NCBI GenBank assembly: GCA_021018995.1 | Contig: CM037588.1 | Location: forward strand, 95,330,765 to 95,394,764 | Source of the DNA: Chloranthus sessilifolius | Taxonomy: Eukaryota; Streptophyta; Magnoliopsida; Chloranthales; Chloranthaceae | Direction of reading: 5' to 3' | DNA length: 64,000 bases | Part shown: one piece after another, positions 10,711-20,582 of the stretch | Position numbering within the stretch: the first letter of the stretch is position 1 | How the letters are laid out: every line of letters begins with the position of its first letter | Program-made: the position numbers and the translations under genes | Notes under the pieces: generated by a model | Databases searched by the model: none | Told to the model about the DNA's origin: nothing | What the model saw: only the letters and a program-made list of their open reading frames with translations

Positions 10711-11914
10711 TAACGGGTGGTAGAAGGTGGTATTGTTAGGATGTTGGTCTTGATTCTGGTTAGGACAAAATGATTAGGGGTAGTCAGGGTATAGGTTTGT
10801 ATATAGATCTTGAGCTTGGTCATATGGGTGGTATGGTTGAGAGTTTGTTTGGTCTTGTTCTTGGTTCGTGTTGATTTGTCAGTCTATAGGTTCGTTTAGG
10901 GTGTTTATTCTAGGGTTGTTGGACATCTATGTGGAGAGATTAAGGTCTTCATTCTTCAGTCGACGTTCTATGTGTGAGGCGTATTCACGAAGGCTAGAGA
11001 AATCAGAGTAGTCACTTAGGATGAGGATGCCCTGAAGAGGCTCTCGAGTATTGCTGATCACGATTTCCATCGCATCGCTTTCTTATATTTGATTTCCTGT
11101 TCGGGCGGCGAGCCTTCTCCAGCAGTTGAAGAACATCGAGAAGTCTTCGTCGTCCTCTTATCTTGTGTGTATCAAGTTAGCGAGACTGACCTCTTCGTGA
11201 GTTAGGTGTTGGTACTGGTCCAAGAATCTGTCGGCTAAGACTTCGAAGGTCTTGATTTTGGCTAGAGGCAGTGTAGCTCCAGTCAAGGGCTTCTCCTTCT
11301 AAAGATCGTTGGATGTAGTGGATGAGGAGCACATGACTAGTGTAGATTGCTCTACAGTCGTTATAAAATAGTGCCAGGTTATGGATCAAATTTCCTATAC
11401 CACTGTATTTGTTAAACTTTGGGGGTTTAAAGCTCGTCGGTATAGTGAAGTCAGTGTCTCAACAGAATTTGTCGAGTCTGAAGGACTGTCTTGAGCGTTC
11501 TTTCTTAGCCATGTAGTCATCTGGAAGTCGAGGAAGGTCGTCTATGTTTATGGTGGTATCATCTTTTGAGGTCTCGGAGGAGGGTTGTCTTTGGTGGTAG
11601 TCATTATAGGGGATGTGAGGAGTACGTGTGTTATGTGTCGGAGGAGTCTGAGCATATATAGAAGTTGGTGTCCTTTCCTCTTGTGAACTTCTCGGGGCAA
11701 TTCATTGTTCATCCCATAGCTTCTGGTCTGCTATAGCTTTGCATAAACTGACAAAGGACTGTAGCAGGGCATCGGCTTCTTTTCCTCCCTTCATCAGCTT
11801 GCTGGTGGTGTGGTCCACAATTTGGCTAGCCGTTGAGTTATGTCCGTTGTCACATTCTCTGCTATTGTTGCTGTGGTTTGTATTTTGTAGAGCGAAGAGG
11901 TATTTCACTTTCAC
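10711..11914 (-). pseudogene. Gag fragment of element B
   Basis: Structural protein remnant. The opening region (11702-11914) contains VDHTTSKLMKGGKEADALLQ. Further on a broken frame has FKPPKFNKYSGIGN near 11410-11430, then LALFYNDCRAIYTSHVLLIH and SLEGEALDWSYTA at 11177-11389, matching the capsid pattern of Tat-type gags (Lys-Tyr-x-Gly, then Leu-x-Gly-x-Ala-x-x-Trp). It ends in a Gln/Asn/Pro-rich tail and is cut by element A. In-frame stops fall near 11457 and 11175. The gag differs from that of element C, so B and C are separate families. Confidence 0.75.
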
Positions 11915-12179
11915 TGATCATATTTACCCAGGCACGATGCAGGGCTGTCTAAGGAGACGACCTAATGTTATACTCGAGATCGCTAGGGAGGTCCCATCAA
12001 GGTGGGTGGATATCATTAAAGTTTAATTTTTTGATGCTGACATTTTAAATAGTTTAAATTTTGTCCTTTTTTTAAAGTGGAGTATATAGTGTGAGTGTGT
12101 GCAAAGAAAAAAATGAAAAAAGGCAAAAAATAATAAAAGAAACTAAACTAATTAAATTGGGGCAACCCTAGAGAAAAGA

Positions 12180-12197
12180 GTCCCATCGCAATCGCCA
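12180..12197 (-). other. Primer-binding site of element B
   Basis: The minus strand reads TGGCGATTGCGATGGGAC, 3 nt inside the LTR. The TGGCG opening and GGGA end fit a tRNA-primed site of Tat/Ogre type; which tRNA it matches cannot be settled by eye. Confidence 0.65.
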
Positions 12198-12511
12198 GTC
12201 TGTTGGTACACGCTTTTTCGGGGTCTCATTTGGGTCCCAAAATAAGTGATCGAATTTGGTTCAAGTGGACTTTGGCTAAGGGCGATGGAGTAATAAACTA
12301 AGAAATATTAAATTGTTGAAATTAAAGAGGCGAATATTAAATAAAGAATAACTGGGTTAATGCGATCGCCAGCTGTAAATATTTATTGATGCTGCAATAC
12401 GCCACTGATCACACATTAAGAAGAGCGGGGGCTTGCAGGTTGAACTCCTTTACTGAACGTCGACCGACCAACTTCAATAGCTTTGGGTTGCTTTGAGGTT
12501 TAGCTAGTTTG

Positions 12512-12647
12512 GTTTCCTAATCCTACTGGGAATCTAATTAATCTAGTCTCCTAATCCTACTGGAAGTCTAATTAATCTACTCTCCTAATCCTACTAGGAG
12601 TCTAATTAGCCTAATCTCCTAATCCTACTAAGAGTCTAATTATAAAA
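12512..12647. repeat. 34-bp tandem repeat, four copies, in LTR of B
   Basis: Four head-to-tail units of consensus TCTCCTAATCCTACTAGGAG plus TCTAATTAATCTA, starting at 12512, 12546, 12580 and 12614, each with a few substitutions. The core TCCTAnTAGGA is itself palindromic. Confidence 0.85.
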
Positions 12648-13049
12648 AGGGGTTGTGGCCCGTTATGCTAAGGAGGATCGACCCCATTCCCGGGTACCCT
12701 CCGTAAGTTCCCTTGGGCAAATCGGGTGGCTGAGGAATATTTTGTAAATATTGAAGATTTAAAAACTGAATTTGAACTTGTAATGGAGGATTAGGAAAAA
12801 AACCAAGATCGAGAATTAAGAATTTAGAACTAGAATGAAGAATTCGAACTAGAAAGAAAATTAAGAACTAGAACTAGAACCTAGGAACTAAGAACTAGAA
12901 CTTAAAACTAGAAAGAGATTTCCTGAAGCTGAGTGCTTCTTTCTCCTTCTAGGGCCGCAGAGGAGGAGCTCGAGCTCCCTAGGAGAGGTCAGAGCTCGAG
13001 AGAGAAGAGATCTCTATGAAAATTATGTGTTTTGGACGAGGTAGGGGGT

Positions 13050-13060
13050 CTATTTATAGG
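13050..13060 (-). promoter_or_regulatory. TATA box of element B LTR
   Basis: CCTATAAATAG on the minus strand, followed by a short GC-containing stretch. It is a good plant TATA box and sits just downstream of the palindrome array. Confidence 0.6.
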
Positions 13061-13068
13061 TATCGGGG

Positions 13069-13650
13069 CAATTACGCGCCCTGTGGGAAGTGCGCAATTG
13101 TCCAATCGGTCCCAATTGCGCGCTCTATACAGCACATTTAATTTGATTACGCACCCTATCCGGGGCACTTAATCACTCTAAGTCGGTCACAGACTCAGTG
13201 ACTGACCGGCTGATTGGTTCAACTGGGTATCCTAGTTCCAACTTGCTTCGAACTAATTACACCCCTTCTGTAGCATGCGTAATCCAATTGAGCGCTTGCT
13301 TATGTACGCTTGTTTGGAGAGTTCAGGCGATCATGGGAATTAGAGACCAAGTCCAACTAGGGACCAATTATGCGCTTGTGGTGGAGCGTGTAATCTATTA
13401 CGCGCACTAGTGAGGGAGTGTATTCGGGTCTTTAGGCGGTCTATGAAAGGCGGAGGACTACTCTATGTTGAACCAATTGCGCGCCAGTGATTGGGCATGT
13501 AATTTGATTATGCAGCCTACTCAGGGTGCAGAATCAGGTCCTAAGGGGGTCCACAGGAAGAATGAGTCTGGTCCAAGTGGGGTCAATTGTGTGCATGTAT
13601 CCATGCGTGCAATCGAATTGTGCGCCTCTATGAGGGTGCAAAATTCAGGA
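13069..13650. repeat. Array of imperfect 30-bp palindromes in LTR of B
   Basis: Repeated units of the form AATTRCGCGCC, about 8 nt, then GGYGCGYAATT (for example AATTACGCGCCC...GTGCGCAATT at 13069-13098). Others lie near 13112, 13145, 13365, 13395, 13473, 13507 and 13583-13650. Units are diverged and unevenly spaced. They lie directly upstream of the TATA box. Confidence 0.7.
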
Positions 13651-13880
13651 TCTTCCTGGGTTTGGTCGGGTCCAGGCCACAGAGCTATTGTTTCAGCCTG
13701 TGCTTCAACCATATACTATTATTTCAGTATATAGTCCCCGTGTTTAGGGTTTTAAAGCTTTCAAAAAGAGTGAGCCCCTTTCCAGAAGTCATGGGGAAGG
13801 TCAAAGGTCCACCGAACAGGTTTATATACTCCACCGAATAGGTTTGTATACTCCGAGAGGGCAAAATTGGGGTGTCTACA

Positions 13881-14330
13881 GTGATGTTTGTATAGGATGT
13901 TGTCTCTACCCATTTGGTGAAGTAGTCGATGACGTCGAGGATGAACTGATGCCCATTAGATGCTTTTAAATTGACCTTTCTAACGATGTCGAGACCTCAT
14001 GTGGCAAATGGCCAAGGAGTGGTCATGTTGTGTAGATCTATGGTAGGAGCATGTACTAGACTTGAGTGTTCTTGGTATTTGTAACACTTCTGAATGTTCT
14101 TACAACAGTCAATTTCCATGGTGGTTAAAAATATCCTAGCTGTAGGATCTTTTTGGCGAGCATGTGCCCAATGATGTGAGCCCCGCATACTCTCCTTTAC
14201 AATGTTGGCTGCCTCACTTTCAGTTACACATCTGAGCAGCATATTGTTATATGATCGCTTGAAGAGGCACTCGCTGATGACGTAATTCAAAGTCGGGCAT
14301 TGGATGGTCCGCATGTTCGTCTTGGACGTA
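13881..14330 (-). pseudogene. Integrase fragment of element C
   Basis: The zinc-binding domain lies at 13997-14314 (MRGSHHWAHARQKDPTARIF, then CCKNIQKCYKYQEHSS). The catalytic core begins beyond it (IDYFTKWVETTSYTNIT near 13884-13935). It stops abruptly where the LTR of B starts, with no polypurine tract, so this is an insertion break and not the element's end. The remaining core and C-terminus are outside the window. Confidence 0.85.
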
Positions 14331-14628
14331 CCTTCAGGGAAAGCTTATGTTTAGAGGAAATTCTTAATAGCTGAGAACCATAGAGGTTCATCATTTAACT
14401 TCATGGATCTCTCGATCTAGAGGTAAAGAGTGGCTCATTTCTTTGTCTGATCATGATCGATTTCATTTTGACGCCATAGGAAATTTCTACCATTGATGCC
14501 AAGGTGGCCAGCGCATCGACAAAACAATTTCTTGCTCGCGATACGTAGGAGAATGTAACATCATCAAAGCATGCCATCAGATCCTTGAGAAGTTCATGAT
14601 ATGGGATCAGCTTTTCATCTTTCGCCTT

Positions 14629-14904
14629 TCAGTCTCCATTTGTTTGGCATATGATCTGTTGTGAGTTGCCAAACACCCTGAGGTGAGTTATGTTCAGGTC
14701 GAGAGCTGCCTGTAGGCTGGCTATGTTGGCTTCGTACTTGACCATATTGTTAGTGCACAGAAAATTGAGCTTGATGGAAACTGGTACGTGGGATCCCTTT
14801 GGTAAGATTAGAACAACATCGACTCTTTGACCCTCGACATTTGATGGTCCGTCAAAGTGCATTACTGAAGACTCTTCTGTTTCTTCTATGTCATCTTCTG
14901 TCAT
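14629..14904 (-). pseudogene. Second RNase H (archaeal type) of element C
   Basis: The minus frame has VMHFDGPSNVEGQRVDVVLI, then LNFLCTNNMVKYEANIASLQ and LRVFGNSQQIICQ. These match the extra RNase H that marks Tat-clade elements. The usual catalytic Glu of the AEYEA segment reads VKYEA, and the Asp of the GDS motif reads GNS, so it is probably inactive. It follows the degenerate first RNase H. Confidence 0.85.
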
Positions 14905-14939
14905 GAATAAGATGTCCTCATCAAGAAGCTTGATTCTCA

Positions 14940-15450
14940 GAGGCTCATAGTCGGGTAAGAGATTCTCAGCAAGAGGATCAGCAAGTGCTTACACCTTGAA
15001 TGAGTTTTGGATGACATATATGATAACAAATTCAAGCAAGAGAAGTTGCCAGCGTGCGGTCCGCCTAGTGAGAGTCGGCCATTCAAATAAATATTTCAAC
15101 GGATCCATTGGTGCTAGAAGGAGAATGGCTTGAGATAGTAAGTAGTGATGAAGCCTCTGTGTTGCCCATACGAGAGCCAGGCATACTTTCTACAGATGAG
15201 AGTAGCATGTCTCATAATCAGTAAACTTCTTGCTCAGATAGTAGATGGCTTGCTCTCTTCTTTCGATTTCGTCGTGCTGCCCTAGGACACATCCCATTGA
15301 GAATTTCATCATTGAGAGGTACATTAGGAGTGGCCTCCCTGGTACTGGTGGTACCAGAACTAGAGAGTTGAGGAGATAACCTTTGATTTTATCAAATACG
15401 GCCTGACAATCGTTGTTCCATAGAACGGGCGAATCTTTCCTTAGTAATTT
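14940..15450 (-). pseudogene. First RNase H of element C
   Basis: Broken minus frames with GCVLGQHDEIERREQAIYYL, KVCLALVWATQRLHHYL, MDPLKYLFEWPTLTRRTARW and ALADPLAENLLPDYEPL. In Tat-clade elements this copy lies between RT and the extra RNase H and usually lacks some catalytic residues. Two in-frame stops are visible (near 15195 and 14990). Confidence 0.85.
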
Positions 15451-16574
15451 GAAGATTGTCGTGTAGATAGGAGTTCGCTATACAATGAACCAATTAATGT
15501 ACTGTATTCTACCAAAAAATCCTCTAACTTCTTTCTCAGTAGATGGTGGAGGCATTCCATGATGGCCTTTACTTTGATTGCGTCAACCTCATTCCATGAT
15601 GGTCTTTCGAACAGCTTTTAGAGGTTGACCAAGTGATCACCTCTCTCCTGAGACTTGGCTATCATATCGTTGACATACACCTCGATTTCTTGGTGCATCA
15701 TGTTGTGGAACAGTGCTGTTATCGCTCTTTGATATGTTGCTCTAGCATTTTTCAACCTGAATGGCATGACTTGGTAATAGAAAGTTCCCCATGGGGTGAT
15801 GAATATTGTCTTTTCTCTATCCACCTCCACCATTTTGATCTGATTATAATCGGAAAACCCGTCCATGAATGAGAACATTCTATGCCTAGCAGTGTTATCG
15901 ACCAAGATGTCGATGAGTGGTAGAGGGAAGTCATCTTTCAAGCTCACCTTGTTGGGAATTCAGAAATCGATGCACATGCGAACCTTTCCATCTTTCTTTG
16001 GTACAGGGACAATATTGGCTAGCCATTGTGGGTATTTGGAGACCATGAGAAACCCCACGTCGTACTGCTTTATGACTTCATCCTTCACTTTGAGCATCCA
16101 TTCTGGCCTGAGTCACCTCAATTTCTGCTTGACTGGCTTAACATCTGGATATAGTGACAAGTCATGCTCGACAAAATTGGTATTCAAGCGAAGCATATCC
16201 TCGTATGACCATACAAAGACATCTTGGTATGACTGAAGGAAATCAATCATGTTTTTTCTTTCCTCAGGAGATAGTGATGTTCCGATCTTAGTAATTCTAG
16301 GAACCTCATCAGTGCCCAGATTGACATCTTCAGTCTCTTCAACAATTGGGGTAGGGCCATGTTCAAAATCGGCATATTGTTCAAGGAGCTCATTGGGAAG
16401 CTCCTCAATTAAGTCCTCGCCATCCAAATCCGTGACTCTTACCTCTTCATATATTTCTATAGGAAAGAGGTCGACTTCACATCGGACAGGCTTTTCAATT
16501 AAGGCATCATTTTCTTTGCTTTTCTTGGAAATTTTAAAAGACAATATTTTTAGACATTTTTGTATTTTTTCCAT
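15451..16574 (-). pseudogene. Reverse transcriptase of element C
   Basis: The N-terminal part is at 16113-16574, with an acidic linker then MIDFLQSYQDVFVWSYEDM. The palm continues through GKVRMCIDF into 15618-15947: SLKDDFPLPLIDILVDNTA, SFMDGFSDYNQIKM, FITPWGTFYYQVMPF and the catalytic box YVNDMIAKS. The usual YVDD reads YVND, which should abolish catalysis, and two conserved glycines of the FGLKNAGATYQ segment read Arg. About 25 codons are missing after KLFERP near 15590, so the thumb is shortened. Confidence 0.9.
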
Positions 16575-17569
16575 GTTTTTAGAAATTTTCTTTTCTTTGA
16601 AGGACCCTTGGCAAGACGGGTTTCTATATATACATGGTATTGCCTGCCAAGGGTTACTTTTTATAGGTTATTTTTTTTTAGAAAGCTGGTGCCACATTTA
16701 TGGCCATTTAATGCTTTTAGAGTTAGGGGCATTGACGCCTAATTCCTCACCGGAGGTGCCGTACCTTTACCTGGTCTAGTGGAGGAAGCTATTTGAGATG
16801 GCTTTTGAGGGTCCACCTCCATCATATTCCCCATTGGTTCATCCGAGACCTATTCCTCATACATTAACATGGACTTGGGGCTGGATAGAGCAGGTGGTTG
16901 TTTTAGCAAGGGCACCTCTACCTCAAAAAGTGATAAGGAAACAAGATCTATTTCGATTTCATGGGGAATGATTCAGGGATTGGTTTGGTGGATGGTGACC
17001 TTTTTATGCTGGGTTAGCTATGTTGTCCCGTTTTGATCAATTTTACTAACCCCAACACTTACAAATGTGCTCCTGAGGTGTGGCTGGGGACAGGGTTCGT
17101 CTTCTAGCTCTATCCCCCTAGCTTCAGAGACGGCAATGGTTCGGGCCTTTTCCTTTGCCTCTTGGATTTCTTCTTTGGTAGGCTTGTAGCCTAAGCCAAA
17201 TCTAACATGTTGACCGCCTTTCACTCTAATTGGGTCCCTCCTGCCTTGCAAGTGAGGGCCCAATCATTTACCTCTCTGGTAATCCCACTTTTGGAGCATT
17301 CCTACCGCTACAATCATTCCTCTTATTTTTTCCATGGCCATTTCAAGGGATTCTGACACCACTACCTGGCGCCACTACCATTAATACATCATATTAAAAA
17401 CTATGAAGCTCTATGTCCTCAGTTGTGTGTTGTACATCTAGCATCTTCAGATTTTCGATACTGTGGGCCACTTTCTCTATTTTTTTTTTCCCCTCTCCCA
17501 TGATGGTAATGACCTTCTGATCTAATATAAACCTGAGTTTTTGATGCAAGGTCGAAGGTATCACCCCAA
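16575..17569 (-). other. Protease-RT linker region of element C
   Basis: Broken frames. One stretch (17018-17263) reads GQHVRFGLGYKPTKEEIQEA and continues Lys/Glu-rich, matching the linker between protease and RT in Tat-type elements. The remainder (16575-17017 and 17264-17569) shows no clear domain. Ogre elements have an intron near here; I could not identify convincing splice sites. Confidence 0.55.
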
Positions 17570-17994
17570 TTTCATGTAGTCATGGGCACCCTAGCAGTAG
17601 ATTGAAGGTGGATTTGATATCCATTACTTGGAACAGGATGGAGAAGGTCATTGGCCCGATGGTGAGCTCAAGATTGACTTCTCCTATCATTTCTCTCCTG
17701 GTGTTATCAAACCCTTGGGTTCCTATCCTGGTCGATCTGAACGTCGATAGATCGACCCCTATCTGGGTCGTAATTCTCAAAGGGCACACATTTAGTGTTG
17801 AGCCGTTATCTACTACTACCAAAGGGATCACTAAATTTGTCATTTCTACTGTAATATTGAGGGTTCGAGAGTGGTTGCCTCCTTCAGCTGGAAGATCGAC
17901 GTCTGAAAATGAGATGGCATTGAGAGCTAACACTTGCTCAATCATTTGCCCCACCTCATCTGGGGAGACGAGACCTTGTTTAATACATGAGCGT
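17570..17994 (-). pseudogene. Protease of element C
   Basis: The minus frame has LVSPDEVGQMIEQVLALNAI, SDVDLPAEGGNHSRTLNITV and VVVDNGSTLNVCPL (the DNG form of the catalytic triad usual in Tat elements), then IGEVNLELTIGPMTFSILFQ and FNLLLGCP. The preceding residues continue across element D at 31121, where the frame ends FQALMGALKDA. One nucleotide of frame is lost near that junction. Confidence 0.88.
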
Positions 17995-18420
17995 TGTTGG
18001 TGGTAAAAGTAATTTAAAATCAAAGTAAAACAGGGGATGGAGTCAGCACAACTGAGAAATCTTAGACCTGCAAGATACAAGGTCCATTGTAGCAAGTTTT
18101 GATAAGTAAGAGTTTGTCCCCCAGGGAAAAGGTGATCTACGGCTCCAAGGGAGCCATCTCTAGTAGTCCCTCCAGATCTGACTACAGATCTAGTAGTCCT
18201 AAAAGGAAGGGACTTTAGGGTCACTTATTCTAAATATCCTAAGGTAGCCTAATGAACTAACTACAAAAAGGGTTGAGAAGATGGATGGAGTGTGGGAAAA
18301 TAAATATATAAGGGTGAGAAGTATGCTATTGGGTCTAGATCATAGGAGTTTTGTAACTCAGACGCAGATCTGATGTTATAGAAATTATGTCCAATGGCTA
18401 CATTATCATCACTGAGAAGA

Positions 18421-19180
18421 AAGAATCCAACCCATCTCTGTGTCATGCTCCAATCCCTTAAGGATATAACCTGTCCACTTAAATGGTCACAGACTATCCC
18501 ATAGGGGAACCACAATCCAGAGATGGGTCAAAACAAGTTAATCATTGTAAGCACTATTTCATCCAAGCTACAAGGTCAAGAATCTATAGGGAACCTCAAC
18601 CTCTAAAACTCTATGTGTGGGGCTAGGGCTGTATAGGACAATGTTAGCCCAGACACATAGAACCAGCAAGGGATTGAGTACAACCTTTGATCTAGCTGTC
18701 CATTGCTTGAGTGGGACTACAATGGTCCAGTCACAAGCTTCAATCTCCATAACCAGATCCGATCTAACATCTGATGGCGAGTCTATACAAATATAGGGGA
18801 GTCTGCCTCTGTACAATCTCCAACAAGGCTACAAGCACATGTGCAGAGAAGAAGAATCCATCTTGGATCCTACGGATTGGCTTCACCCTAAGGCTATAGC
18901 CTTTCCACTTAAATGGTCACAAACTATCCTAGAGGCTATCCTCCTCATAGAGTCCAAAACAGAACAGTAATATTGCTGCCACCACCATGGTCACAAGGCT
19001 ACCAGCTCAGGCTCCCATGGGGATTTCAGATCTAGTGGGTCCTGTGGTGGGGCTAAGGCTGTATCGGACCATGATAGCCCAGACACATAGGTCACTTGGA
19101 TCTGAATGGATCCTTAGAATCAGTCCTCCATTGCTTTGAATCACAGCCCAAGCAATGGCGGATCACAAGGCAGCAGCCTT
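18421..19180. repeat. Diverged tandem duplication (period about 430 bp) in LTR of D
   Basis: Landmarks repeat at 430-bp spacing: CCACTTAAATGGTCACA at 18475 and 18905, and GTGGGGCTAGGGCTGTAT near 18616 against GTGGGGCTAAGGCTGTAT near 19046, followed in both by TAGCCCAGACACATAG. Also present in the other LTR of D and in H, so it predates these copies. Confidence 0.8.
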
Positions 19181-19410
19181 GTACAGAGCAACTCTCATTC
19201 GCACACATCCCATAAAAGTACAACACCCAATCACAAATTCCATTAATCTAATCTCAATAAACATACATAGGCATGGCCAGCAAGTGTTGGGCCATGGAGA
19301 GAAGAAAAAGACAAAGGAAAACTACTTACAACTACAGAAAAATAGAAAAGAAAATGATCTCAGATCTCGTATCAGGGATAAAGTCTGGACTCCTAAACCT
19401 AAACCAAGTT

Positions 19411-19461
19411 TGGGTTTATATAGCAGTGGTGTGGCGGTGCATTAGGGTTAGGAAACCCTAA
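19411..19461 (-). promoter_or_regulatory. TATA box and inverted telo-box in LTR of D
   Basis: GCTATATAAACCC on the minus strand (19411-19423) with, just upstream, TTAGGGTTAGGAAACCCTAA (19442-19461), two telo-box halves facing each other. In the 5' LTR the TATA is changed to TATACAAAC (near 30178) and the inverted repeat is damaged. H keeps both (54952-55002). Confidence 0.5.
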
Positions 19462-19659
19462 TTTTAGCGATGCCACGTGGCCTAATAATGATCCTTGGAT
19501 GCCTCGAGGCACGTGCATGGAGATTCGAGTGTGGGAGTGCGTGCCCTAATCCTTAGAAATTCTCAGAAAGTCCTCTACTGAAGCGATGGAAGGTTAAAGT
19601 TCAGAGCTTCACTAGGTAGCCATCGTTTCCCAGAATCTTCACGTGGTAGGTCTGTTCTT

Positions 19660-20220
19660 CGCGAGGATGAGTTATCATTAAAACTTTAGACGTCGTAGGG
19701 TTGCAGCTTCTTGATGCTTTGAGCAATCGCGAGGTAGATAGTTAAGCTCTCGCTGGATTGGGCTTCACACAGTTGGATTGCTACTTGTGAATAGCGCGAG
19801 ACCTGCGCGAGCATTCCATTTCATAATAGATCTTCGCGAGGCTAACTCTGACTTCGCGAGGCTGCTTTCTTCCTGAACAGCGTGAGAACTACGCGAGAAG
19901 TTCACTTATTAATGGAACTTCACGAGGATCCTCGCGATAGCTTTGAGGGTGCGACAGGTTCTCTTGACATTTGCATCCCGCGGCTACTACGCGACAACTT
20001 TCCTGAAGCTCTCTTGAACTGCGCGAGACTGTGCGACCTTTAACTTCAGAACTTTGCTAGAGCTGCACGACTCAAGGCTTCTGAAGCTCTTCTGTAACTC
20101 AACTGCACGAGAAGTTGTTGTGAAGTCTTGGGAATTCGTGAGGACTGCGCGAAGCATATTTCTCTGGATCCTTTGGAGCTTTGAGAAGCTGCGCGAGGCT
20201 CTTCTTAGGTCTGAATTCAG
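19660..20220. repeat. CGCGAG motif array in LTR of D
   Basis: More than a dozen copies of TCGCGAGG or TGCGCGAGA and near variants over 560 bp. Same motif in the other LTR (30420-30930, more decayed), in H (55195-55720) and inside D at 26277-26490 just ahead of ORFX. Confidence 0.8.
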
Positions 20221-20398
20221 TTCTCCTTCTTCTGAGGGATTTCTAGGGTCAAAATAGGCTCCTTAGCAGGATTTATGGCCTTATTGCACTGCTATTTATT
20301 ACCTATAAAAATAGCTTAACAAACATTTATTAAAGGGCTAAGGGTCTAATCACGGGTTAAGTTAAGGGGTGAAAAGTGGTACTTTTCAAATCTTAACA

Positions 20399-20410
20399 CA
20401 CCCCCAAACC
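20399..20410 (-). other. Polypurine tract of element D
   Basis: GGTTTGGGGGTG on the minus strand directly before the LTR start TGTTAAGA. Confidence 0.85.
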
Positions 20411-20459
20411 TAATCTTTGCTAGTCCCTTAGCAAAGCTACATTAAATCAACTATAGAAA

Positions 20460-20582
20460 TTAAATGCCACTTTCGTAGGGAGCACGGATACATTTAGCAT
20501 ATGTACCAAGCCTTTTAAACCCCTAGGTGATCCCTAGTGGAGGAGTGAAGTCTCCTGAGGGTTTTCAGTGAAGACACCCACA
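20460..20582 (-). other. Conserved block near the polypurine tract (D copy)
   Basis: About 120 bp also found in F (47868-47993) and in G (63302-63425, opposite strand), always within 200 bp of the polypurine tract. It includes CCCCTAGGTGATCCCTAGTG and GTCTCCTGAGGGTTTTCAGT. Noncoding. Confidence 0.8.

Larger units (their letters stand above)
10711..13880 (-). mobile_element. Element B: Tat-like LTR retrotransposon, 5' part
   Basis: Only the 5' LTR, primer site and gag are in the window; the rest lies beyond element A, before base 1. It sits inside the integrase core of element C. The LTR start TGTAGACACCCCAATTTTGC (minus strand) is the form common in Tat/Ogre-type elements. The predicted target duplication on this side is GTGAT (13881-13885). 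Confidence 0.8.
12201..13880 (-). repeat. 5' LTR of element B (1,680 bp)
   Basis: From TGTTGGTACACG to GGTGTCTACA on the plus strand. In transcript order it holds the imperfect palindrome array, a TATA box (13050-13060), a degenerate AACTAGAA array near 12815-12915 and a 34-bp tandem repeat (12512-12647). It ends at the primer site. Confidence 0.85.
13881..17994 (-). mobile_element. Element C, piece 1: protease to integrase of a Tat-like element
   Basis: Minus-strand pol with the order protease, RT, RNase H, second (archaeal-type) RNase H, integrase, the arrangement of the Tat clade (Ogre, Retand and kin). It is cut on the left by the LTR of B and on the right by the LTR of D. It continues at 31121, 46096 and 58480. 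Confidence 0.88.
17995..20398 (-). repeat. 3' LTR of element D (2,404 bp)
   Basis: Pairs with 28746-31120 and with solo LTR H. It ends CTTAACA next to the polypurine tract. Its first 30 or so bases (present at 28746-28775) are missing; see finding. Internally it has a diverged 430-bp duplication, a TATA box, an inverted telo-box and a CGCGAG motif array. Confidence 0.92.

Noticed and set aside
16575-17017. Ogre-type intron between protease and RT in C
   Set aside because: Expected for some Tat elements, but no donor/acceptor pair that restores a frame could be settled in this decayed copy.
12201-18000. B and C as one element with a normal 3' LTR at 12201-13880
   Set aside because: The primer site and a different gag lie on the left of that LTR, making it a 5' LTR, and the integrase is cut with no polypurine tract on its right.
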